Source of the DNA: an uncultured Victivallis sp.
Lineage (GTDB): Bacteria > Verrucomicrobiota > Lentisphaeria > Victivallales > Victivallaceae
Assembly (NCBI GenBank): GCA_944389895.1
Contig: CALXOA010000008.1
Span: forward strand, 62,001-126,000
Direction of reading: 5' to 3'
DNA length: 64,000 bases
Below the pieces are notes generated by a model, which saw only the letters and a program-made list of their open reading frames with translations, ran no database searches and was not told the DNA's origin. Below are positions 7,907 to 16,034 of this stretch, piece after piece. The translations under genes and the position numbers were made by a program. Numbering within the stretch: the first letter of the stretch is position 1; every line of letters starts with the position of its first letter.

Positions 7907-8971
7907 TCAGGCCTGTTTGAGCTTTTCACGACAGAGCGCCGCCCGGCAGACGTTCCGTTCGGCCGCGGAGAGCTCCCGCCCGGCGGAGAGCTGCAGATGG
8001 GCGGGGTTGATTGCGATGAACAACTCGTTGACCTTTTTGATGTCGATCGAATTGAACATCCCGAGGTCGACCCCGATCCGTACTCCGGAGAGGGAGTTGA
8101 GCGCCTCTTCGCTCGACAATTTGTAGGCGTGACGCAGCAACCCGTAGGAGCGACCGACATGATCGAGAATCGAAAACTGATCCTGCGCAATCAACTGCTC
8201 CCGGGCATTTTTCTCGTAGGCGATCAGCTGACCGATCACGTTACTCAACCGCTCGAGAATCTGCATCTCGCTCTCGCCCAGTGTACTCTGATTGGAGACC
8301 TGAAACAGATTTCCACGGTTGTCGGTGCCCTCGCCGAAGATGCCGCGCACCGCAAGATTGAGCTTGTTGACCCCCTGAATCGTCGGTCCGATCCGACCGG
8401 AGAGCACCAGACCGGGCAGATGAAGCATCACGGAAGCCCGCATTCCGGTACCGACGTTGGTCGGGCAGCTGGTCAGAAAGCCGAGCCGCTCGTCAAAGGC
8501 ATAGTCCAGCCGGCTTCCAAGTTCATCATCAAGTTTGTCGATCTCCTCCCAGACCGCCTCAAGCTGAAAACCGGGACGCAATGCCTGAATCCGCAACTGA
8601 TCCTCCTCGTTGATCATGATCGAACAGGATTCATCATTGCTGACCAGCAGCCGGGTTCCACCGTTCCTGGCAAGGAAATCCCGGCTGGCCAACCGCCGCT
8701 CGAACAAAATCTCCCGCTCCAGCGGAGTCAACGTTTCCGGCTCAAATGCGAAACACTCCGGGCAGCCGAGCGCTCCGGAAGCTGAAGCCGCGTCGGAAAC
8801 CAGCCCGCATACCTCGCAAAGCGCCTCGTCGGAAGCGGCGGAGGGGAAAGGCCGACCCGCAAGATTGCGCGCCAGCCGGATCCGGCTCGAAATGGCGATA
8901 TCCTCATCGGGACCTGAATCAGCCAGAAAACTGACCGGATTCCCGAGCAACCGTTCAATCTGCGGATCCAT
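7907..8971 (-). CDS. mcsB: Protein arginine kinase McsB
   Basis: McsB phosphorylates arginine residues in proteins and can mark them for ClpCP degradation; it shares the phosphagen-kinase catalytic fold. The 354-residue protein has SSRIRLARN (28-36), NEEDQLRI (121-128) and the catalytic-cysteine segment TSCPTNVGTGMRASV with Cys169, followed by GNLFQVSNQSTLG. ATG 8971 is preferred over the upstream in-frame start at 9028, which would add 19 basic residues; AAGGAG precedes 8971 at good distance. It overlaps the end of mcsA by 17 bases, so the two are translationally coupled. Neither ctsR nor clpC, the usual partners in Firmicutes, is in the window. Confidence 0.93.
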   Translation of the reverse strand: MDPQIERLLGNPVSFLADSGPDEDIAISSRIRLARNLAGRPFPSAASDEALCEVCGLVSDAASASGALGCPECFAFEPETLTPLEREILFERRLASRDFLARNGGTRLLVSNDESCSIMINEEDQLRIQALRPGFQLEAVWEEIDKLDDELGSRLDYAFDERLGFLTSCPTNVGTGMRASVMLHLPGLVLSGRIGPTIQGVNKLNLAVRGIFGEGTDNRGNLFQVSNQSTLGESEMQILERLSNVIGQLIAYEKNAREQLIAQDQFSILDHVGRSYGLLRHAYKLSSEEALNSLSGVRIGVDLGMFNSIDIKKVNELFIAINPAHLQLSAGRELSAAERNVCRAALCREKLKQA

Positions 8972-9557
8972 CGCCCGTCTCCTTCTCCGGCTCCGCGGCA
9001 GGCGGCGCCGGGTGGTCACACTTTTCAAGCTCCTTCTTCAACTGGTTGATGCGGTCGCGGCAGACTGCGGCCTCCTCATACTCTTCGCGACGAATCAGCT
9101 CCTCAAGTTCGCGCCGGCGGCGTTCCAGCTCGAAACGGAGAGTGGAAGCACATCCCTGCCCGGCCGACTTCGGCCGTTTGCCCAGATGAATCGTACCGCG
9201 CTGGAATCTTCCCAGCGCCTCGGAGATCATCGGCTCAAATGTCCGGTAACACTCGGGACAGCCGAGCCTTCCTCCGGATTCACGCACCTTGCCCACCGTC
9301 CAGCCGCAGACGGGGCAGGCGGGCAGCTCCTCCCCCCGCGTCTCCTCCTGTTGCGAATCGGCCTGTCCCATCGACGCCGAGAGTTTTCCGAGATTGAACA
9401 AAACTTCCGCCAGGTTGAACCCGAGCGTGCCGAACTCACCCTTCGCCTCTTTCTCCCTGGCACACTCCCCGCAGAGGTTCGACGCTACAACCTTGCCGTT
9501 GTGAACCTCCTTGATATGAATCGTCGCCTCATTCTTCTTGCAGACATCACACAACAT
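8955..9557 (-). CDS. mcsA: McsA, zinc-finger activator of protein arginine kinase
   Basis: A 200-residue protein with two pairs of treble-clef CxxC motifs (C3/C6 with C29/C32, and C81/C84 with C100/C103) and a C-terminal UVR domain (about 147-178, ELEELIRREEYEEAAVCRDRI). This is the McsA layout; McsA binds and activates McsB. The start ATG 9557 has AGGAGG upstream. The promoter at 9587-9614 lies 30 bases away, so this is the first gene of an mcsA-mcsB operon. It is divergent from the phage-portal-like gene at 9736. Confidence 0.93.
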   Translation of the reverse strand: MLCDVCKKNEATIHIKEVHNGKVVASNLCGECAREKEAKGEFGTLGFNLAEVLFNLGKLSASMGQADSQQEETRGEELPACPVCGWTVGKVRESGGRLGCPECYRTFEPMISEALGRFQRGTIHLGKRPKSAGQGCASTLRFELERRRRELEELIRREEYEEAAVCRDRINQLKKELEKCDHPAPPAAEPEKETGDGSAD

Positions 9558-9586
9558 GGCATTATCCTCCTCTCCTCTTCACAATA

Positions 9587-9614
9587 ACTATACAACAAAC
9601 CGGAATAAATGCAA
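9587..9614 (-). promoter_or_regulatory. Sigma70-type promoter for mcsA-mcsB
   Basis: On the minus strand: TTGCAT (9614-9609), 16-bp spacer, TATAGT (9592-9587). The hexamers and spacing are identical to those of the promoter at 985-1012. The predicted start of transcription is about 20-25 bases before the mcsA start codon. Confidence 0.68.
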
Positions 9615-9735
9615 GCAAAAAATCTCTACTATTTTGGTATTTTTTATGTTTTTTTCCACCTTCGCCGCATGGGAGGTTGACAAAAAGCGTTCCTGCACAC
9701 CACCGGATCCGGCAAAAACAAGGAGAAAAACAGAG

Positions 9736-11160
9736 ATGAATGATGACTATGACTATCTTTTCCGGCGCAGCCATGAGCGTTATCGAGCCAACCGGGAAAT
9801 CTGGGAACGCAGTGCCGCCGCCTATGCCGGAGGGACGGAGTACATTCGTCGGGCACTGATCCGACACGTCTCCGAAATCGAACTGGAATTCGCCGAACGG
9901 CTCGCCCGAGCCTATTACTTCAATTATCCGCGCAAACTCGCCCGACTGATCACCCAGTTCGTGCTCTCCTCCGAGCCGGCGCGCGATGGCGCGGAACCGG
10001 CACTGGTCGAAGATTTTTCCCGTACCGGCCTGCGCGCCAGCGAAGTGATGCGCCAGTTTTCCACGCTGCTCAATGTCTACGGCGGCGCGGCGCTGGCTCT
10101 GGAGATGCCTTTCTTCAAGGGGGAGGCCGATTGCGAACGACGGAAAAACGAACGGCTCCGCCCCGCAGTACGCGCACTCTCTCCACTCGAGATTCCCGAC
10201 TGGGGTTATGGCACCGACGGGGAACTCGACTGGATCGTCTTCGAAGAACGGCAGACGGTCAACCGGGGCCCGTTCCTGCCGGCGCTCCCGGTAGTGCGAC
10301 GACGGCTCTTCACTCGCGAGGAAACGTTATTGTTTGAGCGGAACCGTTCGAACGGCGATGTCGTGCTGCTCAGTCGGGCCCGCCATGGTCTCGGAGTCGT
10401 TCCCGCCGTCTACCTGGTGGAGCCGGATGGTTTCGGCCTCAATTCAAATCACTGGTTCGAAGACGTGGTGCGGATCAGTGATGCGATCCTGAACAACGAA
10501 TCAGAAGCACAGATGAACGTCATCAAACAGATGTTCGGCCTGCTGGTGATTTCAGACAGTTTCGCCCGGGGCGCCCGCTTCTCCGGAACCGGAACCGATG
10601 CCCCGGGGAAGGAGAAATTCAGCCGGATTCTCGCCCGTTCCGCAGCAATCTGGGAGACTCCGGAGGAGCGAGGAACCAGTCGCTACATTTCGCCTTCCGG
10701 CGCCGACACCGCCAGAATCCGTGAAGAGAACGACGCCCTAAAACGCGAACTTTTCGACGTGGTCGGAATGGCGCTGATCACCCCGTGCAGGGAGGCGCAG
10801 ACCGCAGAATCGAAAGCCTGGGACTATCATCAGGTCAAGCAGTTTCTGTCGTGCCGGGCCGATATGCTTGAACAGGCGGAACTCAAATGCTGGCAACTGA
10901 TGCACCGTTTCGACGGTTCGATCCCGGTCCCGTCGATCTCCTACAATCGGGAGTTCGCCGTCGCCGACCTGAAAACCTCGATCGAATCCCTGGCGGAACT
11001 CAAACGATTCTCCGGCGGCTCCGCCTATCGACGCGAAGTGGCCCGCACCGCACTGTTTCTGCTCGAGAAAGTCCGGAAGATCGATCCGGAACGCCGCCGG
11101 GCGATTCTCGACGAAATCGAAAACTGGCAACTCTCACGGCTGGAGACGGAAAATGTTTGA
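9736..11160 (+). CDS. Phage portal-like protein (DUF4055-like), isolated
   Basis: A 474-residue soluble protein that reads like a tailed-phage portal subunit, the dodecameric ring through which DNA enters the capsid. Features seen: an N-terminal helical part with AAYAGGTEYIRRAL and FAERLARAYYFNYPRKLARL, then FVLSSEPARDG; a STLLNVYGGAALALEMPF strand-helix; the RLRPAVRALSPLEIPDWGY segment; VVRRRLFTREETLLFE strands; GVVPAVYLVEP; and the central SNHWFEDVVRISDAILNNES stem helix. It ends with a helical crown-like part (DALKRELFDVVGMALITP, AQTAESKAWDYHQVK). This order matches DUF4055/SPP1-gp6-like portals; the match is from memory of the fold pattern, not from a search. The start ATG 9736 is chosen because AAGGAG lies just upstream (around 9719-9725); the frame is open from 9538. 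It overlaps the next gene by 8 bases. No other phage gene is nearby, and codon use looks like the host's. Confidence 0.65.
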   Translation: MNDDYDYLFRRSHERYRANREIWERSAAAYAGGTEYIRRALIRHVSEIELEFAERLARAYYFNYPRKLARLITQFVLSSEPARDGAEPALVEDFSRTGLRASEVMRQFSTLLNVYGGAALALEMPFFKGEADCERRKNERLRPAVRALSPLEIPDWGYGTDGELDWIVFEERQTVNRGPFLPALPVVRRRLFTREETLLFERNRSNGDVVLLSRARHGLGVVPAVYLVEPDGFGLNSNHWFEDVVRISDAILNNESEAQMNVIKQMFGLLVISDSFARGARFSGTGTDAPGKEKFSRILARSAAIWETPEERGTSRYISPSGADTARIREENDALKRELFDVVGMALITPCREAQTAESKAWDYHQVKQFLSCRADMLEQAELKCWQLMHRFDGSIPVPSISYNREFAVADLKTSIESLAELKRFSGGSAYRREVARTALFLLEKVRKIDPERRRAILDEIENWQLSRLETENV

Positions 11161-11434
11161 ACGGCACTTCAACACACCGGTCACAATCCGCCATACCGAC
11201 GAATCCGGAACTGCCGTCGAACGCCCCGCGCAGGCACTGCTCCTGAGCCGGAACGACCTGGCGGGAGATTGGAACACCACCCCGGAACAGATCGTACTCC
11301 TGATCAGAGCCTCCTTCGAAATCCGGGTCGGCGACCATGTGATCACGCCGACCGGAGAGTATGACATCGGTGAGGTCAGACACTGCCTCCGCTTTGACGG
11401 GCAGGTGGCCGCATATCGCTGCACCACGGTATGA
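11153..11434 (+). CDS. Phage head-closure / head-tail connector-like protein
   Basis: A 93-residue protein starting MFERHFNTPVTIRHTDESG. The second half (IRASFEIRVGDHVITPTGEYDIGEVRHCLRFDG then AYRCTTV) follows the beta-barrel pattern of small phage head-closure/head-tail adaptor proteins, where a GDxI...G..Y.V..V...RD..G...Y.... segment is typical. Such proteins bind under the portal ring. ATG 11153 overlaps the portal-like gene by 8 bases and has GGAG 8 nt upstream, so the two are translationally coupled. The linkage to a portal-like gene is the strongest argument for the call; alone the sequence would be called hypothetical. Confidence 0.5.
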   Translation: MFERHFNTPVTIRHTDESGTAVERPAQALLLSRNDLAGDWNTTPEQIVLLIRASFEIRVGDHVITPTGEYDIGEVRHCLRFDGQVAAYRCTTV

Positions 11435-11438
11435 GGCA

Positions 11439-11711
11439 CTATTTCGTTGCAGCTTCGAGTTCGGCAAGATAGCGGAGCGCCTCCTCACGGCTGCCGCCGC
11501 ACATCTCCTCCGATGGCCGGAGTGATCCGCAGACCCGCGGGCGCTCCGGCAGCCCGAAGAGACGGCACCGGAAGTTCTCATCAAGATTCACGCACGGAAC
11601 GCCGGCCGGCTTCCCGTGCGGCATTCCGGGGATCGCCGAACTGATCGACGGCGCGATGCAACAGGCACCGCAACCGGGGCGGCATGGAAAATCCTCCTGC
11701 TCCGGCATCAT
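11439..11711 (-). CDS. YkgJ-family cysteine-cluster protein
   Basis: A 90-residue cytoplasmic protein with the cysteine pattern of the YkgJ/UPF0153 family (zinc/iron-chelating domain): CRPGCGACC, then [16 protein letters not shown], and [17 protein letters not shown]. The exact biochemical role of the family is not established. Two adjacent ATG codons (11711 and 11708) can serve as start; the first follows the TGA of the upstream GH36 gene without a gap (TGAATG), which suggests stop-start translational coupling; no good SD is visible. It meets the end of the connector-like gene tail to tail with a 4-base gap. Confidence 0.88.
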   Translation of the reverse strand: MMPEQEDFPCRPGCGACCIAPSISSAIPGMPHGKPAGVPCVNLDENFRCRLFGLPERPRVCGSLRPSEEMCGGSREEALRYLAELEAATK

Positions 11712-13484
11712 TCAGAAACGGAGTTTCAATATCCCGGATTTCGGAACCGCGATCCGGCACACTCCGGATCCGAGCGATCCAGTCTCCAACTGTGTGCCGA
11801 CCACGTCGAAGCAGACCATTTCCGCCGGAAGCGGCAGATTGAGGCAGATCGTATCAGTCATCGCCGCGTTGACCACAACCGCCTCATCTCCCGGTTTCGC
11901 GACAAGATCGGCCACACGACCGGGAGCGAATACCACCACGAACTGCCGCCGGTCCGATTTCGCGCCCACCAGCGGATAGAGCAGTTCCGGGCTCTCCGCA
12001 CGCAAAGTTCCGTCAAGCAGCACATCGCGGTATTCCCGCCAGACGCCGAGATAGAATTTCAACATCGCACGATGGTCGGCGGGGATCTCTCCGAGCCGGA
12101 CCGAAATCTGGGGAACGCTGAAAAAAACATTCAACAGCTGCAGAGCCGCCGCCTCAACCGGTTCCTCATGGTTCCACATCAACATATCGGCATGAACCGC
12201 GGTGTTTCCGGCCAGCAGCCGCACGTCAATGGTGCGCACCCGGTTGGTCAGCGCATCGGCGGGACAATCGGCGGCACGGAACATATTTCCATATTTGCGC
12301 ATCGCCGGACCGACGTAATTCTGACGAAATTCGATCATGATCTCCGGCTTGATCGAGCGCAGACGCGCCATCACGTCTGAGAGCAACCGATCCACCGCCT
12401 CGGGAAGCGATTTGAAGTCGCGCCCGGCATACTCTTCGGCAACCGCAGGATCTTCCCCGGGGGGAGAGAAACGGAAACTGTCAATGAAATCGAGCTTGAA
12501 ACCGTCGAGATCCCACTCCCGCAACGCCCTCTCATAAGTCCGGATCAGGTATTCACGCACCTCGGGGAAACGCGGATCGAACGCTGCCGCACCCATCCCC
12601 CTGTCGAGAAACAGAAATTTCCCCCGGAACATCTCGTACGCCCGGCTGTGAATCCCCACCCACGGCATCGAGTACCAGAGGATATATTTGAGGCCGGTTC
12701 GATGAACCTCCCTGACATGCGCCGCCATATCCGGGAAACGCTTCGGACAGATCTCCCAGTCTCCGCAATAAGCGTAACCGCGGTTGTTGTCGGCGGTCTG
12801 CCAGCCGTCGTCAACAATGATGCTGCGCATTCCGTAGTCGCGCGCCAGACGGCACTCCTCCTCCAGTTCCGGCGCGAACAGATCCTGATGATAACTGTAC
12901 CAGCTTGAATAAACCACCTCCCGGGCGGCCGACGGCACCGGGCTGGGCCGGTAGGCCGGCATCGCAGCCCACCAGTCGGCAACGGCCCGGAGCGTTTCCT
13001 CATAACGCAGAGGTCGAAGGTCAATCCGGAGGGTGCACTCGTAGCGCTCAGCGGGAGCGGCCGGTGTGGTGAAACAGTCGATCCGGCAATCCAGCACCGC
13101 CTCCTCCTCACGGATACCGCAGAAAAGCTCCGACGGATTCAAGGCGTCGGAAAAGGCGAAAGTCAACCGGTTCATCCCCGCCTGATTGAAGAGCGCCATG
13201 ACCGGCGCCCCCAGCGCGAGTTGAGCGTCCTCCCGTGACGCCCAGTTCGGCGGCAGCTGCTTGGCCCGGTTGGAAAGCGGCGTCCAGCGCGCCTGAACAT
13301 CGACCGCAGGGAAACGCCATTTCAAGGAAAAACGCGGTCGCACCGCCGCGGCCGGGCGAGAGAGCCGGACCGTCACGAAACAGACACCCTCTCCGCCCGA
13401 AGAGGTCTCAAAAACAGGCTGCCAACCGTCGAGCTCGCTTTCGAAAACGATGTCGACGGCCCCGGTTGCAATCAGATGTTCCAT
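11712..13484 (-). CDS. GH36-type alpha-galactosidase-like glycoside hydrolase
   Basis: A 590-residue protein without signal peptide. Its N-terminal beta domain is followed by a TIM barrel of the GH36/clan D type: VYSSWYSYHQD (191-201), GMRSIIVDDGWQ (218-229), the YILWYSMPWVG strand, the nucleophile segment GFKLDF (Asp332), and FRAADCPAD with candidate acid/base Asp406. Enzymes of this kind release alpha-linked galactose (or N-acetylgalactosamine) with retention. The cytoplasmic location suggests it acts on imported oligosaccharides. The start ATG 13484 has no strong SD. The gene is followed directly by the YkgJ-type gene. A possible weak promoter lies upstream (minus strand, around 13540). 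Confidence 0.87.
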   Translation of the reverse strand: MEHLIATGAVDIVFESELDGWQPVFETSSGGEGVCFVTVRLSRPAAAVRPRFSLKWRFPAVDVQARWTPLSNRAKQLPPNWASREDAQLALGAPVMALFNQAGMNRLTFAFSDALNPSELFCGIREEEAVLDCRIDCFTTPAAPAERYECTLRIDLRPLRYEETLRAVADWWAAMPAYRPSPVPSAAREVVYSSWYSYHQDLFAPELEEECRLARDYGMRSIIVDDGWQTADNNRGYAYCGDWEICPKRFPDMAAHVREVHRTGLKYILWYSMPWVGIHSRAYEMFRGKFLFLDRGMGAAAFDPRFPEVREYLIRTYERALREWDLDGFKLDFIDSFRFSPPGEDPAVAEEYAGRDFKSLPEAVDRLLSDVMARLRSIKPEIMIEFRQNYVGPAMRKYGNMFRAADCPADALTNRVRTIDVRLLAGNTAVHADMLMWNHEEPVEAAALQLLNVFFSVPQISVRLGEIPADHRAMLKFYLGVWREYRDVLLDGTLRAESPELLYPLVGAKSDRRQFVVVFAPGRVADLVAKPGDEAVVVNAAMTDTICLNLPLPAEMVCFDVVGTQLETGSLGSGVCRIAVPKSGILKLRF

Positions 13485-13629
13485 CTATCGATATTTCCCC
13501 GATGAAAAGCTTTTTTTTTCAACACTGGCCGAATAATGTACCATCGGGCCCTGCCGGATTCCAGCCCGTCCCGGCAATTCCCGGCAAAAAAGTCCGGCTT
13601 CCGCTGAAAAGGATCCTCCCGGCAGCTGG

Positions 13630-15402
13630 TTACAGCCCGAGTTCCGCGCGCAGGCTCGCAACCGTACTCCGGAAACGGCCGAGAGCCGCAGCAACCGGTG
13701 CGGGAGTGGAAAGATCGACCCCTGCATCCTTCATGATGTCGAGAACATCCTTGGAGTCTCCCGCTTTCAGGAAGCCGAAATAGGCTTCCCGTTTCGCCGG
13801 ATCGCCGGATCGCAGATTCTCCGCCAGGCGGATTGCCGCCGACATGCCGGTGGCGTATTTGTAGACATAGAAGTTGTAGTAGAAGTGCGGAATCCGCGCC
13901 CACTCCACCGCAATCAACGGATCCGCTTCGACCTCGGGACCGTAATAGAGCTTGTTCAGTTCGAAATACTTTTCATTGAGCAGATCGGCGGAGAGGGGCG
14001 TCCCGGCTTCGACCAGTTCGTGAATCAGAAGCTCAAATTCCGCGAACATGGTCTGCCTGTAGATCGTGCCGCGGATTTCGTCGGCGAGGTGCCCGTAGAG
14101 GAAAGCGCGGAAAGCGCGATCGGAACTGTTTTCGAGCAGGTGCTCAAACAACAGGATCTCGTTGGTCGTGCTGGCGACCTCGGCAACGAAGATGCTGTAA
14201 TCGGCATAATGATACTCCTGGGTCGAATTGGAGTAGTAGCTGTGCATCGAGTGGCCGAGTTCATGCGCGAGCGTGAAGACATCGTTCAGCGTCCGATTGT
14301 AATTGAGCAGGAGGTAGGGATAACTGTCGTAACAGCCGCCGGAGTAGGCTCCGGAACGTTTCCCTCGGCGTTCCGGAACATCGATCCAGCGCTGAGAGAA
14401 AGCAAGCTCGAGTTTGCCGGCATACTCTTCCCCGAGCGGAGCAAGGGCTCTCTTGACCAGAGTCACCGCCTCCGGAAAGTCATACTCCCGACGGCACCCC
14501 GGTACCAGCGGGTTGTACATGTCGAACATGTCGAGCCGATCGAGTTTCAGCACTTCACGACGCAGCTTCATATAGTCGTAGAACCCTTCGAGATTGTCGT
14601 GGACCGTCGCGATCAGGTTGCGGTAGACCGCTTCGGGAACGTTGTCTCCGGCAAGCGATTTCACAAGCGCCGAAGGATAGTGGCGGATCTTCGCTCCGAC
14701 CACATGCCGTTTCACCGCACCATCCAGGGTGGTCGCAAAGGTGTTGCGGAATTTGTGGTAGGTACCGAACATCCGCCGGAAGGCACGCCGACGCACCTCC
14801 CGATCCGGACTCTCGAGGAAGCGGCGGTAACTTCCGTGAGTCAGAGGTTCACTCCGCCCGGCCTCCCCCCGGATCCGGCCGAAGTCGAGGTCGGCGTCAT
14901 TCAGAATCTCGAAAGTCTTATCCGGATAACCGAGCACATCGCCGAGGGTACCGAGCAGCCGCTCCTCGGGCTCGGAGAGCGTATGCGGCTTTTCCCGCAG
15001 GAGTTCAAGCAGGCTGCGGCGGTAGAAGGCAAGTTCCGGCGCTTCCAGAAAGGCCTTCATGGTCTCCTCCGGAATCGCCATCACCTCGGGATCAAACCAG
15101 GCGCTGGTCTCCGCCAGAGATGCGAAGAGCGCTTCAACCCGGTCGACGCGCGCCCGATTGGCGTTGTCGGCAGTGTTCTCGTCGGAACGCAGATGGGCGA
15201 AGACGTAAACTTTTTCCCCGAGCCGCTCATAGGCATCGCCGGCGGCGATCGCATCACGCAGCACCGCCGGCGATTCCGCAAGGCGGCCGCGGTAGGCGAG
15301 GAACGCCTCGGCCAGCGGTCGGATACGGTTGAAATCGGCCTCCCAGTCGGCAAGATCGGCATAGAGCGCCGCGAGATCCCAGGTCTGATTTCCGGAAATC
15401 AT
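13630..15402 (-). CDS. pepF: Oligoendopeptidase F (M3 family)
   Basis: A 590-residue cytoplasmic zinc peptidase that cleaves short peptides. It has the HELGHSMHS zinc motif near residues 380-388, preceded by SGAYSGGCYDSYPYLLLNY and followed by HYADYSIFVAEVASTTNE with the third zinc ligand (Glu), all as in PepF of the M3B subfamily. The C-terminal block PHFYYNFYVYKYATGMSAA is also typical. ATG 15402 is chosen over TTG 15408 because GGAG sits 8 nt before the ATG but only 2 nt before the TTG. Length is normal for the family (about 590-600). Confidence 0.95.
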   Translation of the reverse strand: MISGNQTWDLAALYADLADWEADFNRIRPLAEAFLAYRGRLAESPAVLRDAIAAGDAYERLGEKVYVFAHLRSDENTADNANRARVDRVEALFASLAETSAWFDPEVMAIPEETMKAFLEAPELAFYRRSLLELLREKPHTLSEPEERLLGTLGDVLGYPDKTFEILNDADLDFGRIRGEAGRSEPLTHGSYRRFLESPDREVRRRAFRRMFGTYHKFRNTFATTLDGAVKRHVVGAKIRHYPSALVKSLAGDNVPEAVYRNLIATVHDNLEGFYDYMKLRREVLKLDRLDMFDMYNPLVPGCRREYDFPEAVTLVKRALAPLGEEYAGKLELAFSQRWIDVPERRGKRSGAYSGGCYDSYPYLLLNYNRTLNDVFTLAHELGHSMHSYYSNSTQEYHYADYSIFVAEVASTTNEILLFEHLLENSSDRAFRAFLYGHLADEIRGTIYRQTMFAEFELLIHELVEAGTPLSADLLNEKYFELNKLYYGPEVEADPLIAVEWARIPHFYYNFYVYKYATGMSAAIRLAENLRSGDPAKREAYFGFLKAGDSKDVLDIMKDAGVDLSTPAPVAAALGRFRSTVASLRAELGL

Positions 15403-15536
15403 CTTCAAAGCTCCTCTCTTTCAGCATTGCAGAGTGTTTCCGGTTAAGTTAACGCCGCCCCGGGAAAAAGCAAGTTGAAAAAGACGGAGAGGATAGGTCT
15501 TTTTCTCAGAACACCCGCCCGGCGGGAGTCCCATGG

Positions 15537-15890
15537 TCAACCCTCGCGAACCAGAAAGAGATTGCCTTCCGGGTCGCTTCCCCGCAGACAGTCGCCATCC
15601 CCGAGGGAACTGCGCTCAATGGGATATTCATATCCGGCCGCCTCGAGCCGGTCCCGGAACGCCTTGAGATCGGGAACCCGGAAACACCACCCGGTGGCGG
15701 CGGAAGCACGCTCAAGATAAGGAGCCGCCGATTTCTCCAGCGTCAGCGTCAGGCCGCCGCCGAGGTCAAAAACCGCCCGGTAGGTGCTGTCGGCAACCGG
15801 TTCTCCGAAGCCGAGCTGTTCCCGGTAGAAAAGCCGGCAACCATCCAGATCGTTGACTTTGACGATGATTCCGAAACTGTGCGCTTCCAT
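15537..15890 (-). CDS. VOC-superfamily (glyoxalase/bleomycin resistance-like) protein
   Basis: A 117-residue protein with the beta-alpha-beta-beta-beta repeat of the vicinal-oxygen-chelate fold: SFGIIVKVNDLDGCRLFYREQLGF, the LTLTLEKSA strand, WCFRVPDLKAFRDRLEAAGY and a terminal SDPEGNLFLVRE. Substrate unknown; members bind metals or drugs or isomerise small substrates. ATG 15890 is used because it starts at the first strand; the TTG at 15920 would add ten residues. A TATAAT -10 box is seen upstream. Confidence 0.87.
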   Translation of the reverse strand: MEAHSFGIIVKVNDLDGCRLFYREQLGFGEPVADSTYRAVFDLGGGLTLTLEKSAAPYLERASAATGWCFRVPDLKAFRDRLEAAGYEYPIERSSLGDGDCLRGSDPEGNLFLVREG

Positions 15891-15939
15891 AGAGATATTT
15901 TCACCAATCCATCTTGCCAAAACACGTTTTGTGCCTTAA

Positions 15940-15967
15940 ATTATACATAATCCGCTTTCCGGTGAAA
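15940..15967 (-). promoter_or_regulatory. Promoter for the VOC protein gene
   Basis: On the minus strand: TTTCAC (15967-15962), 16-bp spacer, perfect TATAAT (15945-15940). The -35 is weak. The leader would be about 40 nt. Confidence 0.5.
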
Positions 15968-16034
15968 TGCAAACCGGTTCCCGCGGAGTTTATCGAAAAA
16001 AACAGTGATCATTTTTATTTTGGGGGATCCTCCG

